From Takakia lepidozioides (Eukaryota; Streptophyta; Takakiopsida; Takakiales; Takakiaceae), in the NCBI GenBank assembly GCA_030704615.1, contig CM060734.1, forward strand, positions 29,032,042-29,096,041: 64,000 bases of DNA, given 5' to 3'. The position numbers and the translations under genes are program-made. The notes beneath the pieces are model-generated. The model worked only from the letters and a program-made list of their open reading frames with translations, was not told where the DNA came from and did no database searches. This document shows positions 54,041 to 64,000 of this stretch, in pieces. Position 1 is the stretch's first letter, and every line of letters begins with the position of its first letter.

Positions 54041-55135
54041 GGACTAGACTTCGTGGGACCCATTAAACCTCCAGCAAGGTACACACAGAACCAATACATC
54101 CTCACAGCCATTGACTACACTACCAAATGGGTAGAGGCCAAGGCACTAAGAGACAACACTGCCTGGTCGACAACCAAATTCTTATATGAAAACATCATCA
54201 CACGATTTGGTTGCCCACTGGAATTCGTCAGTGATCAAGGATCACATTTTATAGATAATGCCATAAAATGCTTAACAGAGGAGTTCATGATCGTACATCA
54301 CAAGAGCACTGCTTACTATCCCCAAGGAAATGGCCAGGCCAAATCTAACAATAAGATATTATGCACTATCTTAACCAAGATAGTAAATGCCAATCGTACA
54401 GATTGGGACACCAAAATGAACACAACACTATGGGTATTCAAGACATCATACAAGGTGACCACGAAACATACACCATTTCAGCTGGTGTATGGAGCAGAGG
54501 CACTATTACCCATTGAATGCATGATACCCACACTACGAACCGGAACTCATGAACGATGGGGTTTAGAGGAATCTCTACGAGTCAGGGAACATGAGTTATT
54601 TCATCTGGAAGAAGTTCGGGCAGACGCTGCAGATAACATGGCACGAATTCAAGAACAGCGAAGAAAAAGAATATCCGAAGGGAAAGAAAAATCTTTCTAG
54701 GACGGGGAAATTGTTTTATGGTTACCAAAAATCAAGAAGATCAAACTGGGAGGAAAATTGAAAATGCCATGGATGGGACCATTTCAAATCAAAAGGGTAC
54801 ATGACAATGGAACTGTTGATTTGCAGACCTTGGAACAAGAATTTGTGGGACGAATCAATAGTAACAAGTTAAAAGGCTACAAAGGGATACATGACAGAGC
54901 CCTTATATATGACTTATACGCCAACGAGGAAGACCAAACCGTAGATGAGGAGCTTGAAATCGCCAGTGCATACTACATTCATCACGGCACGGTGAATCGG
55001 CATGTACTAAGACAGGTGGCAAAACGAGTTCAGGGCACAGCTACGGCTAGCCACCATTCATTTGGAGGACAACATTACCACCCCATATACCGTATGGTGA
55101 ACCGTGGCCAACACATATACCCTACAGAACCGTGA
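54041..55135 (+). CDS. pol: Integrase core and C-terminus of second gypsy element
   Basis: Core Asp in GLDFVGPI, second Asp in [11 protein letters not shown]. The third acidic residue should lie in GNGQAESNN but reads GNGQAKSNN, a GAA-to-AAA change that would abolish activity. The frame crosses TAG at 54698 into the C-terminal domain ([20 protein letters not shown]). Confidence 0.8.
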
Positions 55136-55805
55136 CCGAATACGAAGCAGCCAACGGGTCACTGCTTGTGTTAAACTCCGAGATGTACGCTCCGAATGTC
55201 CCCACCGACCGTGGTAATCATACACCACTAACCATCGATCATAAGAACAATGGCGCAATCCGACGGATTGCCAAAAGATGGCGGACGATAAGGGCAAAGC
55301 CATTAAACCAATCTGCAAGTACTCCGCACACGCCGCTCATAAAAAAACAGACCACATACCAAAATGGATGAACACATCCAAGATGGATGAACGTAAACTA
55401 ACCGAAATCGGACAATCATCAACAACCATAAGTCCAATCCAAGACAAACCACGAAGAAAACACCAACGGAAGAAAATCAGGCACATCCAGAAAAGGGATG
55501 AGGTCTATCCAAAACCGTTACCAAAAGCTAAATGCTTCTTGGTTAGCACGGGCCCAACAATTAAAGCTAACTGCGCTTTAAACCTAGGCGGACAGCAGGA
55601 CAAAATTACCTCCACGAGAACCTCGAGAGAAGTTAGAGAAGAAGTCCATAGAGGAGAACCCCTACTTAAACCCAGAAACGAACCCCACACCTTCTCTTCC
55701 GCAAACTGGAAATTGTCGTCTACACAACTTCCAGTGTGCTTCATACTGCTCTTGATACAGGAATTGGTGCTCCAATTCCTTACAGCAATAGCAAAACTAA
55801 AGGAA

Positions 55806-56138
55806 ATGGCAGGCACCAAGCAGAAGACACCAAGTTCTTATGCGCAAGTGAATTTCAAAATCAGCCCGGCGTTGCGGAAAATCGAGCAGGACACAGAGAC
55901 ACAAGAGACGTTGGACAGTCTTGGCCTACGGTACTTCATCACCACGCTAGACTGGAACCTTAAGCACGGCGAGCTGTGCAGGGAGTTCTTGGAGAGTTAC
56001 AACACCAGCACTCGAAGCACAAATGTCCGTGACACACAGATTCTATTGACGGAGAAGTACTTGGCGGAAGTGTTTCACCTTCCCAGTCTGGACGTACCGG
56101 CACACCAGGGATGCCTCGGCTTGAGCCTGGTCGCGTGA
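55806..56138 (+). CDS. Unidentified ORF downstream of second gypsy element
   Basis: The frame is open from 55278, but composition becomes protein-like from ATG 55806 (MAGTKQKTPSSYAQVNFKIS), with LGLRYFITTLDWNLKHGELC and ILLTEKYLAEVFHLPSL. It could be the start of a host or transposon gene, or an extra ORF of the retroelement in the 3' position. No family recognised. Confidence 0.35.
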   Translation: MAGTKQKTPSSYAQVNFKISPALRKIEQDTETQETLDSLGLRYFITTLDWNLKHGELCREFLESYNTSTRSTNVRDTQILLTEKYLAEVFHLPSLDVPAHQGCLGLSLVA

Positions 56139-56880
56139 GCGCAGCTGCGCTCACGCCATGTCACCTTGCGCCCACGCCACATCACCAATCTCACTCCACG
56201 TCATAACGCTTAAACGCCACGTCACCGCGCGTCAAGGAAGAAACGAAGTGTATTTCCGCGGAAGAGTACCCTTAACCGCGGTAACAAGTTGGACGACATA
56301 ATAAAAGGATGTGGTCATTCCCACATGAAAGCAAAAGATGAATGCGGTATGGATGAATGTAGCATGGATGAAACAAGCAGATGGATGAAATACATATGGA
56401 TGAGATTTCAATGGATGAATGTATGATTGATGAATGTACAATGGATGTTGAACAATGGAACATTCATGAATGGAGGATGCATTCATACACAGTACATGAA
56501 TGCACAATGTATATGACATGAGTGTGAGGGGTTTGTAAGATGGATTCGAGAGTGCAGTGGATGAATGTACAATGGATGTTGAATAATGGAAAACATTTAT
56601 GAATGGAGGATGCATGAATACAGTGTAGATGAATGCACAATGGCTTTGACATGAGGTTGTGGTGGTTGTGGGATGGATTCATGAAGATTGCCATTTCATT
56701 CTGAGTGGATTCTTTGTTCCTTTTTCTTTCTGCTGGAACATCTGCAATAAAGTAGGGGAATTCAATCTTTTATGAAGAGGATGAGAAATGAACATTAAAA
56801 ATGTGTAGTTCAGTCTGACTCAGAGTCAGTATAATCTATCCCCGCGTCCTCTGCATCCAAGTCCAAGTATTTACTCCGGA
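56139..56880. repeat. ATGGATGAATG-rich tandem repeats
   Basis: Two units of about 135 bp (near 56425-56560 and 56562-56690) share GATGAATGTACAATGGATG, GAATGGAGGATGCAT and GACATGAG blocks. Shorter ATGGATGAA copies precede them from 56335. The remainder is 3' flank of gene B. No gene. Confidence 0.6.
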
Positions 56881-58573
56881 TCAACGATGGCTACACCTAC
56901 GGTCGGGCAATAAAAAGTCAAGGGAGAGAGCCTCGGCCATTTGAAGTGCCATTGCTTCGGCATACAGAGGAAGCACAAAAGTGGAAAGGGGGCTGTCGAA
57001 AACAGTCTCGCCACAAATGGGGGTGTCTCCTGAAGATCCACCGCTGCCTTTCCTGCAAGTCACAGCAAGGAATACGTTATTACTGCAAATTTGATGTCTG
57101 CGATTGAAAAGAGCACCCAAAGTGGAATGACAATTCCATTGCAGACTTACTCACATGAAAAAATCGTTGTGGACATGCTTATCCTCGTGATCCTCATCAT
57201 TTTGGATTTGAATCGTTTCAGTTTGTGTGCCCGATGTAGAGCCAGACAAAAGGGGGAGGAGCACAGTCTTGTATAGGTCAGAGTCACCCGCCATGCCAAA
57301 AAGGGATCTGCCGCCTGCCTTGTACGCATGGTAAGTTCCTCTTGCAACAGACAGGAGAACATGAACGGCTTGTAGGGGGGGATTAACGAAGATGAAAATG
57401 GTGAAAAAAAACAAAATCTGAAGGGAGAAAACAAACCTGTGGATACCGAGGGGTCGACCACCCGTGCAGAATGGCGGCTGGATGACTCCAGCAGTGTCTG
57501 CATGATTGCTGGGGTTTTCTCCTTTGCACCTCTCCAGGGAGTGCCATTTGGTTTTTTGAGAGTCTGAGTGGGCTGCATGAAGTTGTACATAATGTCATCG
57601 ACATGCGGCTCATATGGGGGATTGATGAAACTCCCTTGGTCAGAAATCTCGAAGCTGCGAACGGAGGATGGTGTCTTTGAGGTGCGAATCCTCCGCAGGC
57701 AGATTGCCTCAAACATCCTCATCTGCGAAAGACAGGAGGTTAGGGTGCAAAATAAATAACAGTGGAATTTTGTAGATTGACACTTCAAAACATAGGCATG
57801 CAACAAACTAATCAGTCAAGTCTTTTTGATGATCGGTGCCGATCATCACAGATAATTGTAGAGTTACACTGTAGAATTCGTTGAAATAAAGCAACAAAGC
57901 ACATCTAAGAGGGAGGTGTCATACCAGCTGACCAGGACAACCCCCTTTTACAAGGTAAAGGATGTTCACACAATTCCATGTGCGCAAAATTTCAAACCCA
58001 GAGGACTTCAGATACGATGCCAATGCCCGACGACTATCCTTGTCACATGACTGAAAGAGTAGAAGTGTCCCTGCATCAGAAAGGAAATAGTTGCAGAACC
58101 CGAACACCCAACTCCAGTAGTTGTCATCGTATTTGTTCCAGCTTGGCGTCTTGCCCTTCGGAAGAATGTCTGGCACAGCCTGGCCGTCTGGGATGTCAAG
58201 AATGACCATGTCTGCAGCAAACGTTTTCTGCACACCGCACACAAAGGAAGGACCAGTGCTCACCTGCGACAGACATGTTCAATTTCAGAACGAAGAGAAG
58301 AATGACTGCAAAGAAACAAATACCAATACTGCCAATGTCACCTACGAATGCAGAGGAAAGAAAGTTAAATTCCCACCAGATTGAGGAATGAGATCATGTT
58401 GTCCCAAGTAGGCGAAGGCACCCCGGTGTATCCTTTCTTCCGACTCTCCATCATTGCCAGCCATCCCTCATTGACAATCTTAATCTCCCCTGCAGAATCA
58501 TCACGGGAAGGGTGTGGCCTGACATCGAACACGCACTGAATTGTGCGGGTATACCTTCCGGCGGTGAAGTCCT
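56881..58573 (-). CDS. Gene B, 3' exons: paralogue of gene A with methyltransferase fold and DIPDG motif
   Basis: Exons by GT-AG rules and phase: 58573 to about 58385 (interrupted at its 5' side), 58263-57952, 57722-57437, 57338-57155 and 57052-56881. It encodes RYTRTIQCVFDVRPHPSRDD (aligns with RRYSAVTFPQRPK of gene A), ADMVILDIPDG (motif IV position), WNKYDDNYWSWVFGFCNYFL, LRTWNCVNILYL, MFEAICLRRIR, NGTPWRGAKEKTP, VVDPSVSTGTYHAYKAGG (motif I) and SLFGMAGDSDLYKTVLLPLL. No internal stop was seen in these exons. It shares DIPDG with gene A, so the change predates their split. An alternative end gives an acidic tail (TDSESD) at 56823. The 5' part lies beyond an inserted gypsy element. Confidence 0.65.
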
Positions 58574-58657
58574 TGTCATGCGCATATACCTCGCTACACA
58601 ACTACATCGCTGTCCAAACCACACAACATATATGCACAATAAAGTAGTTTGCCACAA
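58574..58657 (-). repeat. B-type terminal repeat of second copy (short)
   Basis: On the minus strand it runs TTGTGGCAAACTAC...ATGCGCATGACA, about 84 bp, and matches the second half of B1/B2 of the first copy. It directly follows the polypurine tract (58660-58672). No A-type repeat follows it. Confidence 0.7.
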
Positions 58658-58899
58658 TCGCCCCCCTAGCTGGTGGTTAGGTCCCTCTAACTCCAGATAG
58701 CTACAAGATGTAATAGCCACAGCCATACTAAGTCCTTTATCACTGTCCCTATTGTACTCAAACTCTATAGACCAAGAGGCCGGGTACAAGAGTAGCCCCA
58801 TCGTTAGTCGTCGTCTTGTAATCTGTGAACTTGAGCCAAGATCTCATGTGCTGGTCTCCTAGTAGCTTGACCTTGCATTTCTTGTTAGCCTTCCATGGT

Positions 58900-60066
58900 T
58901 GTATCCACTCCCACTATCCAATGCAATGCGGACATAACCAATCCCCATCAGGAACCATCTCAAGAGGTGGAGTCAAGCATCATATATGCCAACCTCTAGA
59001 GCATCGATCACACACCAGCATGGTGGCTGCCCCTCTAGCAGACCCACACAACATGCACCTCAAACTTGCAGGTACCACTGCCAGGTTTGGGTCAATCCTG
59101 CCATCGACATTCGGACGGTGACATGGCGCGCAATTACGCAAGTCATGCCATCCCGACCCTCCAAGATCAAGATGCCTGAGGGCAATACCTCTCGAACCCT
59201 CAAAATAACACGTCCTGCAGTCACATCCAGGGTCGTTGGAGTAGTCTGCTGCAAATAAACATAGTCACCAAGGTGAAATCTCCGAACCTCAGGATGATAG
59301 CCCCCACCACATATGATAGCATACCTCAACGTATCACAATGTTGTGCAATGGCAAGGTTCTCGAAAGCCATAGGCATGACTTTCTTGAACAACTCCGCGC
59401 GCTGACCACATGCACGTGCCCACACGTCCGGATCGAGAAGGAGGCAAGTGATGCTTGCTTGCTAAACCTGTAGCCCATGGCTAACCAGGGTAACTGAAGG
59501 TCCCAATCTCCTAGGTGTCCCTTCTACAAGCCATACTTGTGCAAACCCCTCTTCACTATCTGAACAACCCTCTCTGCCAAGCCATCGGCCTCAGGATGAT
59601 CCCGAGAAGTGGTGCGGTGGTCTACCAAGGCCTTGTCACACAACGCCCGAAACTCCCCCAAGAACTCTCTCCCTTGGTCCGTGAGTACCTCAGCTAGAGC
59701 ACCGAATCGGCTAAGTACACAATCCAAGAATGCATACGCAGCTCCCTCACTAGCCTTATCAGGCAATGGAACCAACTCGATCCACTTGGAAAAGTGCTCC
59801 ACCATCACCAACACGTACTTGTTGTGGCGCATGGTCAATGGCAACGGCCCTGCAAAGTCAAGACTCCACCTGTAGCCCAATCCCATGATCGGAAGATGGT
59901 GCAATTGTGGTGTAGGGGCGTTGAATGAAGCACGCACCCTGTCACACACTATGCACCTAGCCACAAATTGTTGCACCTCTGTGTGTATACCACGCCACCA
60001 ATATTGTCCATGCAGTAGACCATGAGTGCGTCGCACCCCAAAATGCCCCCAACTCCTCATGGGCAT
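58900..60066 (-). pseudogene. pol: Integrase and PHD finger, second copy
   Basis: HAHEELGHFGV-type zinc region is split near 60066 by a frame change. The core has WSLDFAGPL, LTDQGREFLGEF and EADGLAERVVQ, so all three acidic residues are kept. The C-terminal part (59425-59060) and a PHD finger (58925-59080; CMLC, CDRC, WLCPHC) are in other frames, with a TGA inside the finger. Confidence 0.75.
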
Positions 60067-60121
60067 GCCGCACTAACCGTGCCCGCTGGGTTGGGTGAGG
60101 CACAATCCTCACTCAACCATC

Positions 60122-61649
60122 CTACCACACTCGGAGCAGGTGTGTCCGCTCCCACTTGAACCTGTTGGCTCGTTGTAGGATCCGATCCCTCTCCTTGGCA
60201 GTCACAGTGCCTGCCGTGCCCCCAGTGCGGAGATAGTCCAACACAGCTAAATCCTCATGTATATCTTTGGCGCCACCTTGCTCATTGTTAGCCTTAGGGT
60301 CCTCAGACACTCGGTCTATAGTCATCCCTGTTGTAGGTCCAACCTGGCTTTCCGCTGCCAAGATACACAGAAATGCAGATGCATGCCATCTGGGCACCAT
60401 CTCCTTGTCCGTCTCACCATGCCACCGAGCTCCAGTGTCATCCTGCTGGCTCGTGCATGGATTGCGACTCAACCCATCCGCATCCGGATTGACCAAACCC
60501 GGTCAATGCACAACCTGAAAGTCATACTCTTGAAGTATGAGTGCCCACCGTGCAAGCTTCCCCGTAAGCTTGTCTGACTCCATCAACCACTTGAGTGGCT
60601 GGTGATCCATGACAAGGGTGAAGAGATTGCCATACAGATAGCACCTGAAGTGTGCCACGGCCCACACTGCAGCTAAGCACTCTTTTTCATATGAGCTATA
60701 CTTAGTCTTTGCAGCGTTGTTCGAGCGGCTAGCATAAGCCACTACAAACTCTCTTCCCTCATCATCCACCTGTGTGAGCACCGCTCCAAGCCCCATCATG
60801 CTCCAATGTGTATGTAGCTGAAAAGGACGCCCCCTGATAGGTCATCTCAAGATGGGCGCCGAGGTCAACCTCCTTGAGCTCTTGGAAAGCTCGTTCTTGC
60901 TCATCTTCCCACTGCCACTCCTGGTCCACCTTGCTCAGCTTGGTTAGAGCCTTTGCAATGGCACTAAATCCCTTGACAAACCGTCTATAATAGTTTGCCA
61001 ACCCCATGAAAGCTCGAACTCGACTCACATCCGTGGGGCGTGGAATCTGTGCAATGGCCTCTACCTTAGTCTGTTGTACCCCCAATCCTCCAGGATATAT
61101 CATGTGACCCAGATACTCAATCTGGTTGTGGAAAAACTTGCACTTCCCCGGATGTAACTTCAATCCGTGCGCCCTCAAGCGCTCAAATACCACCTGAAGG
61201 TGTCTCTCATGCTCCTCCACCGTAGCACTAAAGATGATGATGTCATCTATGTAGCACCGAGCAAACTCCACCCCTGCTAGAATCCTGTCCATGACTCTCT
61301 GAAACTCTGCAGGAGCATTCTTAAGTCCAAATGGTAAGAACCGCCACTGGTATAGGCAATCTTTCCCGTGCTCATTGATCCCCCAGAATGTCGTCTTCTG
61401 CTTATCCGCCTCCTTGATCGGCAACTGGTGATATCTAGATCGTAAATCCAAAGTGCTAAAGACCTTGGCATGCCCAATGGCATCAAAGATCTCCTCTGGT
61501 GTTGGCATGGCATACCTATCGGACTTGGTCTGACAATTTACAGGCCGGTAATCACCGCACATACGTCTCTCCGTCAATTGCCATAGACATCCCTCTTGGC
61601 TGACATCACTGTGGCTGAAAGCATACTCTCCACCAGATAGTTCCACCAA
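60122..61649 (-). pseudogene. pol: Reverse transcriptase and RNase H, second copy
   Basis: RT motifs RRMCGDYRPVN, LPFGLKNAPAEFQ and CYIDDIIIF are intact. The frame continues through SRVRAFMGLANYYRRFV where the first copy has TGA. RNase H follows after a frame change near 60800 (GLGAVLTQ; MDHQPLKWLM). Confidence 0.85.
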
Positions 61650-61950
61650 ACCAACCTCCAGAGGTCCTGAGTCCTCATCTGAATCAAGGACCTCTCCATG
61701 TCACTGTATCTATAGGGTATCCGAAAGATGGCGTGTCAGTGGCCAATTCAATGCGAATCTCTTGACCCTTCAGTGCTCCCAAGTCCTTCAAACTGAAGGC
61801 AAAGTAGTTCCTGTAAGCCCTCAAGAACCGCCGTATACGTCGTCTCTCTCCTTCGGTGACTATGGGTCCAACATCAGGCTCCCAGTTATCCTCCGTGACT
61901 GCAACCTTGAGTCCAGCAGGCTTAGAAGTAGAAGACGCATCCCGTGGTTG

Positions 61951-63200
61951 CTATGCTGCAACCTCTTGAGCAGTGACCACTGCCTGCTCTGTCAGTGACA
62001 ATGTCTCATCCTGCCCCATCATCCTATCCGTAAGGACCTCCTCAACCCAAGAAAAATCCCCAACCTCATCCATCACCGCCGCCTTGGCTGCCAACTCCCT
62101 CTGAACCTCGAGCACCTCCCACGTGTGCCATGGATGCAGCCTGCATCTCGTGGTTCTCACCTGTTCGCCCCCACTCGCTACTTGTACCGTCTCGGTAGGC
62201 AGAGAGACCATCAAGGGAAGTGTACTTCATACTCTGCGCTGCTCAGCCATAGCCAAGCTGATAATCCAGGTCAAGCAATTGAGATCCATTGCTTGCCCCA
62301 ACACCTGACGACGTGATCCCTCAGAAAGAGATGGCACCGCAGTTGTACCAGTGGTAAAACCCATCGCCCGCTCGCGCTCGTCAACATTGGGCTCCACTAA
62401 TTGTTGCAACTGGCTATCCCACAAGAGGCCAGGTCCACCATCCCGGAAAGCATGAGATCCTGGAAAGCTGAACAGTGTAGGCAATGCTGCTCGTGGGTGA
62501 CCCACCTTATTGACCACTGCCAAAGGTGATCGGTCATCGTGTCTCACATGCTGAGACTGCCTCCCTATGTCCAAAATGCTATCAACCGTGAGGTTTGGTG
62601 GCTGCTGCACCCCATCAAATGCACGCTTGAGCATTGCAGGTGGCATCAAGTTGGTCCACCATAGTCGTGGGCGATGAGCCCGTGACCCTACTGCATCTGC
62701 ATCCAGCAACACTGCTGATCCAAGCCAAGACCGTACTTGATGTACACTAGCCATCACCTTGGCCCGAGAATCACCCATCAATGGCACATTCTCCAAGAAT
62801 ATGCCGGGAGAGTCTGTCTGCTGAAGCTGTAATAGCGCATGACCCTCAACATCTCCCAAAACAGGGTGACCTTGAGGTCTTGTAACCTATTGCCATACCC
62901 AGAGTTGATGAAAGCCCTTGGCAGGGCCAACCTGACTACTACTAAGTGAATAGGGCCAACCCGCTCCAAATCATGCGCCCCCCAGCAAGAGATGTCTGCT
63001 GGCAAGGCTTGTTGGTATCCACGAACTGCAGACACTGGCAACAAATCAAGGTACTGCTGCACCAACTGAGCAACATGGCGCATGAGACGCGTCATGCAGT
63101 CTCATCCCTCTCCACATATAGGTAACGTCGAACTCGTACACCTGCCTGCAACACTGCAGCCAATCCAGTGCAATCCTGCCAAACAAGTCCAGAAGGCATA
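61951..63200 (-). pseudogene. C5-cytosine DNA methyltransferase, second copy (PCQ motif kept)
   Basis: Motif I (LLDLFG), motif IV GWPCQGLS with Cys codon TGC at 62921-62923, motif VI ENVPLMGDSR, motif VIII GSRAHRPRLWW and the C-terminal MGFTTGTT and VLGQAMDLNCL are all present but spread over three frames. The gene ends at TAG-CAA-CCA (61945-61953). It shows that Tyr in the first copy is a secondary change. Confidence 0.8.
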
Positions 63201-63517
63201 TGCCTTCATCCGGGCACTGCCACACAAGAGGGTGTGGTGTTCAATGGCGACAACTGAGGGGTCCTGGTGCAATCACCGCACTCTCCTCCTCTCCTGATGG
63301 TACAAAGGCCTCTACCCAGGCTTGTTGCACCGTCTATCAGCAGCCTGCTGCAAATCCTTGCTTGTACCCCACAATGGAATGTGAGCAACCATGGCAGGCA
63401 ACTCCGCCATACCATGCATGTCATCTTGCTCTGCTGGAGGTGGCACATCCTCTGCATGGGCATTTCCCTCCAGCAACTCTCCAGGCCAACTAACTGCAGC
63501 TGTGAAGGCTGCTAGTG

Positions 63518-63988
63518 CTAGTGTTGGTATCTGCCCCGTTGGGCAGCAGCAACACCCAAATGAACGTCACAAGGAGCTGTACATGACGACCATCCCCTGA
63601 CTGCCATCCAGGCTTTGTAGGATGCTGACTCCTCCCAAAAATCCAGGGTGAAGCCCATGGGATACAACACTGCCCCACCAACGAGGACATCGTAAGAGAC
63701 CGCGTCTGTCACAATGGCCTTGACTTGCATCACTGAGCCATCTATAGGATGATCCGGCTGTAGTCTAATGGCCAACTCACGCCGTGTCATGCCCCGAGCC
63801 TGCTCTGATCCTCCCAGAGATGTTTGTATCTGGAAAGGACAAGGCTCCATATCCGCCTCCAACCCTGCAATAGCAGCTCTGCCCAACATCAGTGGCTGAG
63901 CTCCCAAGTCCAACAAGACTCGCAGTGGCCAGTACCTCTTGCCTGCCGGTCCACTCAAGAGAAAAATGTCATCCTGATTGTCTAACAA
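63518..63988 (-). pseudogene. Aspartic protease region, second copy
   Basis: MLDNQDDIFLLSGPAGKRYW and LLDLGAQPLML correspond to the first copy's protease. The active-site Ser of DSGA is Leu here (TCG to TTG, again a CpG-type change). Confidence 0.75.
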
Positions 63989-64000
63989 GACAACTCCAGG

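Larger units (their letters stand above)
48606..55140 (+). mobile_element. Second Ty3/gypsy element, rearranged and degenerate
   Basis: Order on the plus strand: LTR, primer site, short ORF, inverted segment, Gag N-terminus, inverted segment with Gag zinc knuckles and protease, then RT, RNase H and integrase. Domain order and motifs fit Ty3/gypsy but differ from the methyltransferase-bearing family. Many G-to-A or C-to-T type lesions are present. The 3' end is not defined. Confidence 0.75.
58574..64000 (-). mobile_element. Second copy of the methyltransferase-bearing Ty3/gypsy element (3' part)
   Basis: On the minus strand this matches 34000-39600 closely in order and sequence. It is inserted in an exon of gene B in the same orientation as the gene. 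Its 3' end is GACA followed directly by gene B sequence; the 5' end lies beyond the window. It shows many frame changes, so it is a dead copy, but it keeps bases lost in the first copy. Confidence 0.85.

Overview
The window looks like nuclear DNA of a streptophyte green alga, most likely a charophyte such as Chara. This is inference. It rests on multi-exon genes with GT-AG introns, plant-type hAT/DUF659, MULE and Ty3/gypsy elements, a tRNA-derived SINE, TTTAGGG-like tracts, and a gypsy element carrying a cytosine methyltransferase, a class already reported from the charophyte Klebsormidium. Almost everything is mobile or decaying. Most ORFs carry in-frame stops or 1-nt frame changes, so many calls are broken genes. 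A 500-N assembly gap lies at 21746-22245.

1-5561: repeats and palindromic GA/CT fold-back elements, no convincing gene. 5570-19377: a 13.8-kb hAT-type element bounded by an exact 8-bp duplication (CTCACCTG) and short imperfect inverted termini. It carries three genes: a protein-kinase-like gene, a RING-H2 gene and a degenerate hAT transposase. Each gene has the same 5' architecture, an array of hairpins (GTGCGACCAC...GTGGTCGCAC) followed by a TATAAG box. A SINE sits inside the second array.

20600-24190: a multi-exon plus-strand gene of unknown function around the N-gap. 24836-41777 (minus): gene A, a multi-exon gene with a ParB-like N-terminal region and an N4/N6-type DNA methyltransferase fold whose catalytic motif reads DIPDG. 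One intron holds a 146-bp tandem array. Another was enlarged from about 120 bp to 11.2 kb by a Ty3/gypsy element (29076-40129). That element encodes Gag, protease, a C5 DNA methyltransferase, RT, RNase H, integrase and a PHD finger, has a TAG-CAA-CCA readthrough-type stop before RT, and has terminal repeats arranged A1-internal-B1-A2-B2.

41780-48608: repeats, unknown ORFs, several GA/CT fold-backs, a MULE-like transposase (minus), and an FCP1-phosphatase/chromodomain ORF (plus) that stops where the next element begins. 48606-55140: a second, rearranged Ty3/gypsy element with internally inverted segments. 55800-56140: a small unknown ORF. 56881-58573 (minus): gene B, a paralogue of gene A with the same DIPDG motif, cut by another copy of the methyltransferase-bearing gypsy element (58574 to the window end, minus strand). 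Comparing the two copies shows which defects are copy-specific.
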